A DNA stretch of 64,000 nt from NCBI RefSeq assembly GCF_016097555.1, contig NC_054702.1, positions 70,002,695 to 70,066,694 of the forward strand. The letters run 5' to 3'. Shown here piece by piece: positions 32,301 to 44,063 of this stretch. How positions within the stretch are numbered: the stretch's first letter is position 1; the number at the start of each line of letters is the position of its first letter. This DNA is from Gigantopelta aegis (taxonomy: Eukaryota > Mollusca > Gastropoda > Neomphalida > Peltospiridae). The notes beneath the pieces are model-generated. The model saw only the letters and a program-made list of their open reading frames with translations. It ran no database searches and was not told the DNA's origin. The position numbers were made by a program, and so were the translations under genes.

Positions 32301-35300
32301 AACACAACCCGGCGTTAGCTTGATCATCAAGCTGAAAATCACAAAACAGGCTGTATGTTATTTGTTTATAACACAACCCGGCGTTAGCTTGATCATCAAG
32401 CTGAAAATCACAAAACAGGATGTATGTTATTTGTTTATAACACAACCCGGCGTTAGCTTGATCATCAAGCTGAAAATCACAAAACAGGATGTATGTTATT
32501 TGTTTATAACACAACCCGGCGTTAGCTTGATCATCAAGCTGAAAATCACAAAACAGGATGTATGTTATTTGTTTATAAAACAACCCGGCGTTAGTTTGAT
32601 CATCAAGCTGAAAATCACAAAACAGGATGTATGTTATTTGTTTATAAAACAGCCCGGCGTTAGTTTGTTCATCAAGCTGAAAATCACAAAACAGGCTGTA
32701 TGTTATTTGTTTATAACACAACCCGGCGTTAGCTTGATCATCAAGCTGAAAATCACAAAACAGGATGTATGTTATTTGTTTATAACACAACCCGGCGTTA
32801 GTTTGTTCATCAAGCTGAAAATCACAAAACAGGCTGTATGTTATTTGTTTATAACACAACCCGGCGTTAGCTTGATCATCAAGCTGAAAATCACAAAACA
32901 GGATGTATGTTATTTGTTTATAACACAACCCGGCGTTAGCTTGATCATCAAGCTGAAAATCACAAAACAGGATGTATGTTATTTGTTTATAACACAACCC
33001 GGCGTTAGTTTGATCATCAAGCTGAAAATCACAAAACAGGATGTATGTTATTTGTTTATAAAACAGCCCGGCGTTAGCTTGATCATCAAGCTGAAAATCA
33101 CAAAACAGGCTGTATGTTATTTGTTTATAACACAACCCGGCGTTAGTTTGTTCATCAAGCTGAAAATCACAAAACAGGATGTATGTTATTTGTTTATAAC
33201 ACAACCCGGCGTTAGTTTGTTCATCAAGCTGAAAATCACAAAACAGGCTGTTTGTTATTTGTTTATAAATCAGCCCGGCGTTAGTTTGTTCATCAAGCTG
33301 AAAATCACAAAACAGGCTGTATGTTATTTGTTTATAACACAACCCGGCGTTAGTTTGTTCATCAAGCTGAAAATCACAAAACAGGCTGTATGTTATTTGT
33401 TTATAACACAACCCGGCGTTAGTTTGTTCATCAAGCTGAAAATCACAAAACAGGCTGTATGTTATTTGTTTATAAAACAGCCCGGCGTTAGTTTGTTCAT
33501 CAAGCTGAAAATCACAAAACAGGCTGTATGTTATTTGTTTATAACACAACCCGGCGTTAGTTTGTTCATCAAGCTGAAAATCACAAAACAGGCTGTATGT
33601 TATTTGTTTATAACACAACCCGGCGTTAGTTTGTTCATCAAGCTGAAAATCACAAAACAGGCTGTATGTTATTTGTTTATAAAACAGCCCGGCGTTAGTT
33701 TGTTCATCAAGCTGAAAATCACAAAACAGGCTGTATGTTATTTGTTTATAAAACAACCCGGCGTTAGTTTGTTCATCAAGCTGAAAATCACAAAACAGGC
33801 TGTATGTTATTTGTTTATAAAACAACCCGGCGTTAGTTTGTTCATCAAGCTGAAAATCACAAAACAGGCTGTATGTTATTTGTTTATAAAACAGCCCGGC
33901 GTTAGTTTGTTCATCAAGCTGAAAATCACAAAACAGGCTGTATGTTATTTGTTTATAAAACAGCCCGGCGTTAGTTTGTTCATCAAGCTGAAAATCACAA
34001 AACAGGCTGTATGTTATTTGTTTATAACACAGCCCGGCGTTAGTTTGTTCATCAAGCTGAAAATCACAAAACAGGATGTATGTTATTTGTTTATAAAACA
34101 GCCCGGCGTTAGTTTGTTCATCAAGCTGAAAATCACAAAACAGGCTGTATGTTATTTGTTTATAACACAACCCGGCGTTAGTTTGTTCATCAAGCTGAAA
34201 ATCACAAAACAGGCTGTATGTTATTTGTTTATAACACAGCCCGGCGTTAGTTTGTTCATCAAGCTGAAAATCACAAAACAGGCTGTATGTTATTTGTTTA
34301 TAACACAGCCCGGCGTTAGTTTGTTCATCAAGCTGAAAATCACAAAACAGGCTGTATGTTATTTGTTTATAACACAACCCGGCGTTAGTTTGTTCATCAA
34401 GCTGAAAATCACAAAACAGGCTGTATGTTATTTGTTTATAACACAACCCGGCGTTAGTTTGTTCATCAAGCTGAAAATCACAAAACAGGCTGTATGTTAT
34501 TTGTTTATAACACAACCCGGCGTTAGTTTGTTCATCAAGCTGAAAATCACAAAACAGGCTGTATGTTATTTGTTTATAACACAACCCGGCGTTAGTTTGT
34601 TCATCAAGCTGAAAATCACAAAACAGGCTGTATGTTATTTGTTTATAAAACAGCCCGGCGTTAGTTTGTTCATCAAGCTGAAAATCACAAAACAGGCTGT
34701 ATGTTATTTGTTTATAAAACAACCCGGCGTTAGTTTGTTCATCAAGCTGAAAATCACAAAACAGGCTGTATGTTATTTGTTTATAAAACAACCCGGCGTT
34801 AGTTTGTTCATCAAGCTGAAAATCACAAAACAGGCTGTATGTTATTTGTTTATAACACAACCCGGCGTTAGTTTGTTCATCAAGCTGAAAATCACAAAAC
34901 AGGCTGTATGTTATTTGTTTATAACACAACCCGGCGTTAGTTTGTTCATCAAGCTGAAAATCACAAAACAGGCTGTATGTTATTTGTTTATAACACAACC
35001 CGGCGTTAGTTTGTTCATCAAGCTGAAAATCACAAAACAGGCTGTATGTTATTTGTTTATAACACAACCCGGCGTTAGTTTGTTCATCAAGCTGAAAATC
35101 ACAAAACAGGCTGTATGTTATTTGTTTATAACACAACCCGGCGTTAGTTTGTTGATCAAGCTGAAAATCACAAAACAGGCTGTATGTTATTTGTTTATAA
35201 CACAACCCGGCGTTAGTTTGTTGATCAAGCTGAAAATCACAAAACAGGCTGTATGTTATTTGTTTATAAAACAGCCCGGCGTTAGTTTGTTCATCAAGCT

Positions 35301-38300
35301 GAAAATCACAAAACAGGATGTATGTTATTTGTTTATAACACAACCCGGCGTTAGTTTGTTCATCAAGCTGAAAATCACAAAACAGGATGTATGTTATTTG
35401 TTTATAACACAACCCGGCGTTAGTTTGATCATCAAGCTGAAAATCACAAAACAGGCTGTATGTTATTTGTTTATAACACAGCCCGGCGTTAGTTTGTTCA
35501 TCAAGCTGAAAATCACAAAACAGGCTGTATGTTATTTGTTTATAACACAACCCGGCGTTAGTTTGTTCATCAAGCTGAAAATCACAAAACAGGCTGTATG
35601 TTATTTGTTTATAACACAACCCGGCGTTAGTTTGTTCATCAAGCTGAAAATCACAAAACAAGCTGAATGTTATCACAAACACAGGCGTGTTTGTTGTTAA
35701 AATTTGTTTTGTTTATAACACAACCCGGCGTTAGTTTGTTGATCAAGCTGAAAATCACAAAACAGGCTGTTTGTTATTTGTTTATAAAACAGCCCGGCGT
35801 TATTTTGTTCATCAAGCTGAAAATCACAAAACAGGATGTATGTTATTTGTTTATAACACAACCCGGCGTTAGTTTGTTCATCAAGCTGAAAATCACAAAA
35901 CAGGATGTATGTTATTTGTTTATAACACAACCCGGCGTTAGTTTTTTCATCAAGCTGAAAATCACAAAACAGGATGTATGTTATTTGTTTATAAAACAGC
36001 CCGGCGTTAGTTTGTTCATCAAGCTGAAAATCACAAAACAGGATGTATGTTATTTGTTTATAAAACAACCCGGCGTTAGTTTGTTCATCAAGCTGAAAAT
36101 CACAAAACAGGATGTATGTTATTCGTTTATAAAACAGCCCGGCGTTAGTTTGTTCATCAAGCTGAAAATCACAAAACAGGCTGTATGTTATTTGTTTATA
36201 ACACAACCCGGCGTTAGCTTGATCATCAAGCTGAAAATCACAAAACAGGATGTATGTTATTTGTTTATAACACAACCCGGCGTTAGTTTGTTCATCAAGC
36301 TGAAAATCACAAAACAGGATGTATGTTATTTGTTTATAAAACAGCCCGGCGTTAGTTTGTTCATCAAGCTGAAAATCACAAAACAGGATGTATGTTATTT
36401 GTTTATAAAACAACCCGGCGTTAGTTTGTTCATCAAGCTGAAAATCACAAAACAGGATGTATGTTATTTGTTTATAAAACAGCCCGGCGTTAGTTTGTTC
36501 ATCAAGCTGAAAATCACAAAACAGGCTGTATGTTATTTGTTTATAACACAACCCGGCGTTAGCTTGATCATCAAGCTGAAAATCACAAAACAGGATGTAT
36601 GTTATTTGTTTATAAAACAGCCCGGCGTTAGTTTGTTCATCAAGCTGAAAATCACAAAACAGGCTGTATGTTATTTGTTTATAACACAACCCGGCGTTAG
36701 TTTGATCATCAAGCTGAAAATCACAAAACAGGCTGTATGTTATTTGTTTATAACACAACCCGGCGTTAGTTTGATCATCAAGCTGAAAATCACAAAACAG
36801 GCTGTATGTTATTTGTTTATAACACAACCCGGCGTTAGTTTGTTCATCAAGCTGAAAATCACAAAACAGGCTGTATGTTATTTGTTTATAACACAACCCG
36901 GCGTTAGTTTGTTCATCAAGCTGAAAATCACAAAACAGGCTGTATGTTATTTGTTTAAAACACAGCCCGGCGTTAGTTTGTTCATCAAGCTGAAAATCAC
37001 AAAACAGGCTGTATGTTATTTGTTTATAAAACAGCCCGGCGTTAGTTTGATCATGAAGCTGAAAATCACAAAACAGGCTGTATGTTATTTGTTTATAACA
37101 CAACCCGGCGTTAGTTTGTTCATCAAGCTGAAAATCACAAAACAGGCTGTATGTTATTTGTTTATAACACAACCCGGCGTTAGTTTGTTGATCAAGCTGA
37201 AAATCACAAAACAGGCTGTATGTTATTTGTTTATAACACAACCCGGCGTTAGTTTGTTGATCAAGCTGAAAATCACAAAACAGGCTGTATGTTATTTGTT
37301 TATAACACAACCCGGCGTTAGTTTGATCATCAAGCTGAAAATCACAAAACAGGCTGTATGTTATTTGTTTATAAAACAGCCCGGCGTTAGTTTGATCATC
37401 AAGCTGAAAATCACAAAACAGGATGTATGTTATTTGTTTATAACACAACCCGGCGTTAGTTTGTTCATCAAGCTGAAAATCACAAAACAGGCTGTATGTT
37501 ATTTGTTTATAACACAACCCGGCGTTAGCTTGATCATCAAGCTGAAAATCACAAAACAGGATGTATGTTATTTGTTTATAAAACAGCCCGGCGTTAGTTT
37601 GATCATCAAGCTGAAAATCACAAAACAGGCTGTATGTTATTTGTTTATAATACAACCCGGCGTTAGTTTGTTCATCAAGCTGAAAATCACAAAACAGGCT
37701 GTATGTTATTTGTTTATAACACAACCCGGCGTTAGTTTGATCATCAAGCTGAAAATCACAAAACAGGCTGTATGTTATTTGTTTATAACACAACCCGGCG
37801 TTAGCTTGATCATCAAGCTGAAAATCACAAAAGAGGCTGTATGTTATTTGTTTATAACACAACCCGGCGTTAGTTTGTTCATCAAGCTGAAAATCACAAA
37901 ACAGGCTGTATGTTATTTGTTTATAACACAACCCGGCGTTAGTTTGTTCATCAAGCTGAAAATCACAAAACAGGATGTATGTTATTTGTTTATAGCACAG
38001 CCCGGCGTTAGTTTGTTCATCAAGCTGAAAATCACAAAACAGGATGTATGTTATTTGTTTATAACACAACCCGGCGTTAGTTTGTTCATCAAGCTGAAAA
38101 TCACAAAACAGGCTGTATGTTATTTGTTTATAGCACAACCCGGCGTTAGCTTGATCATCAAGCTTCATACACAGTAGTTCAAAATGCAGTAAATGGTGAT
38201 GGAACTGACAATATCCATGTTTAAGAATGAAAGCTTACGTGGTCACTGGGAAATGTTCGTATTCTAATAATATAGAACATTCGCATGTGTACTCTACAAA

Positions 38301-38783
38301 ACTTGACAATTTATATTCCCACCCTCTGTTTTGGCTCGACGAATATAACAGTTAACAACCTACGTACAACACTCTTGCTTATGTCATAATAGGTATATAT
38401 ATTTTCATTAAAAAAGTTAAAATATTAAATTAAATATTACAAACATTGCTAATTAATGTGTCATATTCACTACATTGTACATATTGTCAGGAAATTTAAG
38501 ATATTCACAACTTGTCTGCACAAAATAAGTCTGTTATTTAAAATATACAGTGTTACTGTAACAATATGACAGAGATATATGATCCATATGAACCTAGCAG
38601 TCACTGCATTTTACTAAAATTATTATATTATTATATTATTAATGGTGTGAAGATAGTGTGGACTTACTTGCATAAAATTATACCATCTTTTAACACATCT
38701 TCGTACGGTCTCTTCCTGTCGATCGGTTCTCCCAAAATAGCTTCGATCCAATCCAAGGCTTGAGTCTCCAACTCTGGGTCACG
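28591..38783 (-). CDS. Transgelin/calponin-like muscle protein, partial (exons 2-4 found)
   Basis: Three exons on the minus strand, by GT-AG or near-consensus junctions: 38668-38783, 31299-31503 and 28591-28776. Joined, they encode 168 residues: RDPELETQALDWIEAILGEP, then ...LMNKLTPGCIKKIDKKGGGF...FGVP...FQTVDLWERKNIPQVTLCIHALGRV, then ...VVSLQYGSNKGASQAGMNLG and a stop. This is a type-3 calponin-homology domain followed by one calponin-like repeat, the layout of transgelin, SM22 and insect Mp20 (usually about 185-200 residues). The first exon, expected to give about 20 residues, was not found in the window and may lie beyond 64 kb. Such proteins bind and bundle actin in muscle. The gene converges with the channel cluster. 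Its second intron is almost entirely a 69-bp tandem array built from its own 3' splice site. Confidence 0.92.
28784..30661 (-). other. Part of the last transgelin intron: unassigned
   Basis: Intronic, with a (TA)n tract at 29356-29391 and a GT/GC-alternating, potentially Z-forming tract at 29897-29930. Nothing coding was recognised. ATTCACACGAAACATGTCGT at 30587-30606 recurs inverted near 30208-30227, with related sequence around both, suggesting a further inverted-repeat element across 30200-30610. Confidence 0.5.
30674..30997 (+). repeat. SINE-1, full length, tail A, 12-bp target-site duplication
   Basis: The head CGGAGCGGTACGTATCCCAG is at left; tail A and (CCTT)n at right. CTGTCCGAAAGA flanks it at 30662-30673 and 30998-31009. 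It lies antisense in the last transgelin intron. Confidence 0.9.
31035..31167. mobile_element. Palindromic miniature element, about 47-bp arms
   Basis: AGCGCTACGATATCGTAAAA in the left arm is perfectly mirrored in the right arm (TTTTACGATATCGTAGCGCT). The outer parts (AGATTTTCGAAG and CTTCGAAAATCT) also pair. About 35 bases separate the arms. It lies in the last transgelin intron, where the transcript could form a long hairpin. Confidence 0.75.
31299..31503 (-). CDS. Transgelin-like gene, CH-domain exon with the multiplied acceptor
   Basis: The acceptor is TGTGATTTTCAG ending at 31504. One base completes an Asn codon, then 68 codons run LMNKLTPGCIKK to CIHALGRV, followed by a GTCAGT donor at 31298. 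The exon's first 28 bases and its acceptor are the template of the 69-bp array that abuts it. 205 bases. Confidence 0.92.
31478..38164 (-). repeat. Minisatellite of ~97 copies of a 69-bp splice-acceptor unit in a transgelin intron
   Basis: AACCCGGCG or AGCCCGGCG recurs every 69 bases from 31478 to 35618 (61 starts) and from 35722 to 38137 (36 starts). One irregular 104-base step at 35618-35722 separates the blocks. Read on the gene's strand, each unit is about 40 intron bases, the acceptor TGATTTTCAG, then CTTGATGAACAAACTAACG and CCGGGTTGT, i.e. the first 28 bases of the exon at 31299-31503. The exon-proximal unit is the exon itself. Variant positions: agTTtgTTc / agTTtgATc / agCTtgATc, caggCtgta / caggAtgta, and the ends of TTTATAACACAA / TTTATAAAACAG. 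The far end stops at 38164, two bases short of an acceptor. Length variation is almost entirely absent. Confidence 0.97.
38668..38783 (-). CDS. Transgelin-like gene, first CH-domain exon found
   Basis: The acceptor TTTCTTGACAG ends at 38784 and the donor AA|GTAAGT lies at 38667. The exon encodes RDPELETQALDWIEAILGEP through KRPYEDVLKDGIILC plus two bases of the next codon (completed as Asn). 116 bases. Confidence 0.92.
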
Positions 38784-38804
38784 CTGTCAAGAAATTAAAA
38801 ATAT

Positions 38805-39045
38805 AGCACATTAATCATCGGCAATTGGATGTCACATAGTCTTAGAGAGGAATCCCCCTACATATTTCCATGTCTTCCATATGCATCATCCCACGGACAG
38901 GGTAGCACATACCACGTCCTTTGATATACCAGTCGTGGTGCACTGGCTGGAACGAGAAATAGCCTAATGGGACCGCCGACGGTTATCCCAGACCGACCGC
39001 GTTTCAAGCCCACGCTTTACCACTGGGATACGCCCCCCCCCCCCC
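38805..39045 (-). repeat. SINE-1, partial tail B
   Basis: A shortened tail lies at left (AGCACATTAATCATCGGCAA). The body and head complement run to TTTACCACTGGGATACGCCC, ending in a C run at 39026-39040. Confidence 0.85.
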
Positions 39046-39049
39046 CCCC

Positions 39050-39730
39050 CAGTGAACAGAAACAAACAATAGAAACAAAAACATAAAAATACAATCAATA
39101 GGTCGGTGCTGAATGAACACGAAACAAATGAAACATGCTATAATTAAGTAGAGGATACTACATGAGTGGTATGAATGTCATTTATTTTACGAGTTGTTTC
39201 AAGACGTATCTAATGAGCGGAAATGAGTTCCACACATTTTAAAATCAGTTCCTTACATATTCTCATAAAGTAGTTTTAAAACAAACGTTTTTTTTACAAC
39301 TAAAACATATTTACAACTCTTGCGCGTGAAGTTAATTTATGCTTCAAAGAGCAATCAGTTTCGATCGTGTTTTTTTTTCATTGGATGGTATTCCTGTGGC
39401 GACCGGGTCATCAACTAGGAGCAGCCAATAAAATGTATTAAATTGATATCACACATATTTGTTATTGGAGGCTGTTATCATAAATAACGAATGATGCTTT
39501 CTGCAACTGGTGTCTAAGAAATTATATTAAATAAGTTCCCCTTTTTCAAGTTTATATTCCGAATGAAATGGTTGCAGATTTGATATTCTACTTATTATAC
39601 AGTAACTGTGTTTTAAACAATACGGTACGTGGAATTAATCATAAGGAATGGAAATAAAATGTTACAAAACCTACAAAGGATCAAATCACTGCCTAGTGGG
39701 ATATTTCACTTTAATGCCTATCAAGATATC
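39050..39730. other. Unassigned DNA, probably transgelin intron 1
   Basis: AT-rich, with no exon-like frame. It is upstream of the first transgelin exon found, so it is intronic if the missing first exon lies further right. Confidence 0.4.
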
Positions 39731-40042
39731 TTAAAGGGACAGACCCTAGTTTTTAAACACTAAGGCATATTTTTCACTATTAGAGCCTTTTATGATCACT
39801 GAAATCAAACATGACTTATATTTATTTTTTAAAACGCACGTGCGTCTGAGAAGTAACAGTTATGGAATCGCGTTCTAGTCTATTTTTAACGTCACAGACT
39901 CTTGTTTTACTCTGTTGTATCTAAATGTGTTAGAGTTTTGTCAATTAACCAAACCTAGTGTCAATTTTTAAGGTTTGAAATCAGGGTCTAGGTGAAAACA
40001 TATTCCTTAGTTTTTTTTAAAACTGAGGTCTATCCCTTTAAA
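39731..40042. mobile_element. TTAA-bounded non-autonomous element, 312 bp
   Basis: The left end TTAAAGGGACAGACCCTAG and the right end (complement of GAGGTCTATCCCTTTAA) are inverted and both edges carry TTAA. The interior shares CACTAAGGCATATTTTTCAC and ATGATCACTGAAATCAAACA with 50283-50706. Confidence 0.75.
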
Positions 40043-40803
40043 CTAAATAAGTATAAAACAAAATAATTTATTAGCATTTATGTGTTACAATAAACTGAAC
40101 AAGACAAAAAACTGAACATTTCTTATGACTGATTAATCGTAAGCAAACTGCATGCTACAGATGGTTATTGCAAGCTGCACCGACATAACACATCTTAAGT
40201 GGATTGTTGGAGTATAATTTTATGTTTTAACATGATATAGCAAACAGACGCTTCCATAGCTGTAAGAACAAGAGACTGTTTTCTTTGTATTAATCCCGCT
40301 GTTGGGCTACATTTTATTCAGTGCCATTTGCTCTCTGAGAAGTGCCACATCAGCTTGGCAACTACAAGTACCCAATGATGCAGTTACGCCACCTGGTCTT
40401 TTGGTGCAAATAGCACATGTAAACTCGTTTATGCAATGTTCTTCAAATCTAATACTTCCTCCATATCACTATAGGTTACACACCACCATTAATTACTCCA
40501 TGCAGTTAAAGACAATTTCTGTCAGAATATATTCTGTGAAAAATACAACACTGTCGAGAGGGTCACGTGACTGAAAAGTTTAGAAGGTACTCTCCCTTTT
40601 AAATCTTGTTTTAAAAAAAATCAAGATAGTTTGAACGCGACCATTTTCAGTTAGCCACTCTTATGCCAGGGCACCGCCTCATTTCGCTGTTGTACAAGTG
40701 GCACTATTCTACTTGCACAGCTGTTATCAGTTATTTAAATACTACAGAGGTCAACCTACTTGTAACCATTCAAGAAAGCCTTCAAAAGGCGATGTTTTAA
40801 TTT
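40043..40803. other. Unassigned DNA
   Basis: An open frame at 40302-40574 (90 codons) has no recognisable motif and no splice context that I trust. Nothing else was seen. Confidence 0.4.
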
Positions 40804-40996
40804 AAAGTTTGTTTTGGTTAACGACACCATTGATTAATTAATCATCGGCTACTGAATGTCAAACATTTGGTAATTCTAACACATGGGTTTCAGAGGAAAG
40901 CCGCAACATTTTTCCATTAGCAGCAAGAGATCTTTTATATGACCTTTCCACGTTAAAAATATATATACCACGATGTTTGATATAGTCGTGATTTTG
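40804..40996 (-). repeat. SINE-1, tail B, 5'-truncated and diverged
   Basis: Tail AAGTTTGTTTTGGTTAACGA through ATTAATCATCGGCTACTGAA and part of the body to the TATAGTCGTGATTTTG region. Several small deletions suggest an older copy. Confidence 0.8.
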
Positions 40997-42497
40997 TAGT
41001 ATTTGCGATTGAGTAATATTCGTCATTTCGTAATGTTCTTCACATTTAGGTGAGGTCTGTTTTACGAATAACTATGTGGGACAGATATAAAACCAAATAC
41101 GTTTGACTCCTCCCATACTGTGTGCGTGTGGACATGACTGGCACATACTTGCGATTAAGAAAAAAACATCTCAGCCGTTTCTGTTGTTACTCGTAAATGA
41201 TACAGTTCAACAATCCCCATTAAAGAGTTTGCACCTTGTTAACTGTCTGAATGCACATCGACTTTGCCTATTATTCTCTGAGGTATGTTTTCGCTCCAGG
41301 TTACACTGATACAACAGTCAGATAGGTCAGTCGCAGAGGTGAACCATAGACACGTCATATACCATCCCCTTCATTCAGCAATCGGAACGTTTCCAGTGGC
41401 AACAGCACACATGCTCATCACTTCTTCCCCCAGTGAAGACAGATTGTAAACCAATAACATTCCCAGCCCAGAACTAATAACACACTCGGCCATAAAAAGA
41501 TCCCACTCGTCTGCCGTATCATGATGTGATACGTATTTTGTGATCCGAATAAATGCGTGTTTTGGCAAATATTTTGTAATATGATCTCTTTATTTAAATA
41601 CTGAATTGTGGAGATATATGTATGCCTTTTTCATTGTTGACATTTTTATACCTCGTACAAGCGAATACATTTTAAAGTTGTTTTCTTTTTTTTAAATATG
41701 TTTTTCCCGGTTGCCAGCAATTCCAGTTCAGTTTGACGTAAAAGAGAAACATTGTTTCGGAAGTAACAAAAATGTTTCATATTTATTAGCAATTTGTTAA
41801 AACATTGGTAATGCAGCTTAGTAAAGAATATTGTCTGCTTAGAGAATCCGAAATAATATTTTCTCGATATTAAAAACCCTTACACACATACAAAACAGGA
41901 CTCCAACTAGTAGAGACACATTAACAAAATAATAAACGAATATTAGTAATATTTTTAACTTTGACGGTATTTACTGAGCAGTGAAAATAATTACAGTTCT
42001 GGCGTTTTTACGAGCCAGCTGTTCTGTAAATCGTTACTACAAATCGTATCATGCGAAGACACCTTTATTGATACTTTGTACATCTAGTAACCCCGCCCTC
42101 ACAGTAAGCACAACAGTTTGCGCATTGCAGAGTTAGCGAACCGATCGCTTCCAGGAATATTTTTCACCCACACACTTTTATTTATTGACTTGCCAGTCGA
42201 AATGTATCAACAGCGCATTCCAGGTGGTGGTGAGTTCATACACCTGCACATGGTCTACGTATTACGTATATTCACAAGGTAGTCAGTCCTAAGATAAACT
42301 AGGAACCTAACAACGTAATCAGACATAGGTCTCGAAAGGTGACAGCAACTGGGAGGTGGGGGTGCAGCTATATATTAATTTGATTTTCATAGGGGTAAAA
42401 TACATCTTTAGAGTTGGAGGTAGTGTCCCCTGCCCCCAGAACCCTCCGCTTTCAACGCCTACATGTATTAAATGAGTTCATTTTCTTAAGTAAAAGA
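40997..42497. other. Unassigned DNA
   Basis: No gene, tandem repeat or shared element was recognised. Short open frames at 41103-41309 (+) and 41371-41568 (-) carry no known motif. Confidence 0.4.
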
Positions 42498-42712
42498 AAG
42501 AGAGTTTGTTTCGTTTAACAACACCACTAGAGAACTTTGATTTATCAATAATGGTCTGCTGGATGTGAAAAATTTCATAATTCTGACACATATCTTAGAG
42601 GAAACCCGCTATATGTTCGCATCTTTTATATTCACTTTCCCACAGATAGGACAGCACATGCGGCCTTTGATATACCAGTCGTGGGGCATTGGTTTGGATT
42701 GAAAAACATTCT
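42498..42712 (-). repeat. SINE-1, tail B, head missing
   Basis: Tail AGTTTGTTTCGTTTAACAAC and body through GATATACCAGTCGTGGGGCA. It abuts an opposite-strand SINE-1 fragment. Confidence 0.8.
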
Positions 42713-42920
42713 GCGCGGTCGGTCTGGGATCGATCCCCGTCGGTGGGCTACTTTCCGTCCCATCTAATGCTGCACGACTGGTACATCGAATACTATACAT
42801 AAAGTATCCTGTCTATTGGAAAAATTATATATAATATCCCTTGCTGCTTTTCAGTAGGAGTTGCGAAGCGAATTTCTCCTCTCTCATTCCAGATTAAGTG
42901 TTAAAATGACGATATGTTAG
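42713..42920 (+). repeat. SINE-1 fragment from the head onward, diverged
   Basis: It starts GCGCGGTCGGTCTGGGATCG inside the head and continues through the body to ATATGTTAGACACCAAATAA. The head-to-head abutment with 42498-42712 gives an inverted pair. Confidence 0.75.
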
Positions 42921-43137
42921 ACACCAAATAACTGTAATTTAAACTACTAGTATTTTAGATATACGTGCAGCAGTACATTTAGATCCGCTATTCAAGTTGA
43001 GAGCATTATAGTTAATGTCTTCAGCTGATGACCAAAACGCCATTAAGAGAAGGAAACACGTAGTTGTCGAAATCACAAACAGAAATTGTTGGAGAGATTG
43101 AGTTTATAGTAGAAATTAAACCCATTTTGGTGACAGA

Positions 43138-43306
<169 letters not shown>

Positions 43307-43309
43307 GGA

Positions 43310-43936
43310 CGGGTGAGAATATATAAATTATGATTACGAATACCCACTACTTATAAACTAAAATTTGGCATTTATATACATTGGCAGAATGATCACCCAT
43401 CAAATAAATACTTTTCCCCTAACCTCCCACCATGTACTAATTTCTGAAATACAGTAGCTCTTAATCTTCCGAACTGTGGATTTAGCTGTCATCTTTTTAT
43501 CGTCTTCGTGAATAAAATGATTCAGTATGTTGTCCTACATGGTATAGAATGCTACCAACTGAAATGTGTTTTTCATTACCAAAAGGTAAAAACACAGAAA
43601 TATAAATGCCAAGCTTTGCATCAAAGAAAGAAGTACAGATGTATATATCTGCGGTGTGCTATAGCACGGTCGAATCTCCTTTATTTCCTTCCATTTCCTT
43701 GCGATCAAAGGTCTGCTATAAACGCGAGTCTTCGTTAATATATATGTGATATGCATACAAACGTTTATTAATTGAAGTGGACCAAACTCTGTATACAGGT
43801 ATAGCAGACCTCACTTTCTGAAAGGTCGCCCGCAAAATGTGGAAGATGAATATATGTGTGTACCGCTGGCTTAGGAAGAAAGCTGTTGACGTAGTTTTAT
43901 AGTGATGAGTCGTGAAAATCATTTAAAATTCAGTGA

Positions 43937-43938
<2 letters not shown>
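43310..43938. other. Unassigned DNA
   Basis: No supported gene. Overlapping short frames at 43508-43756 exist on both strands with no motif. Confidence 0.4.
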
Positions 43939-43984
<46 letters not shown>

Positions 43985-44023
43985 AGAGAGAAAGACACAC
44001 ACACACACACACACAGACACACA

Positions 44024-44061
<38 letters not shown>
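43939..44061. repeat. (CA)n microsatellite with a GA interruption
   Basis: CA dinucleotides at 43940-43980 and 43995-44060, with AGAGAGAGAGAA between. Confidence 0.95.

Positions 44062-44063
<2 letters not shown>

Noticed and set aside
31478-38164. CRISPR-like array
   Set aside because: No spacers: the whole 69-base unit is repeated. The context is a eukaryotic intron.
31318-38177. Very long open frames on both strands (over 1400 and over 800 codons) encoding 23-residue repeats such as ITQPGVSLFIKLKITKQ
   Set aside because: They arise because the 69-bp unit is a multiple of three with no stop in those frames. The units are copies of an intron-exon junction, both strands are open at once, and the CH-domain frame itself hits TAA in every unit. 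Not a real repeat protein.
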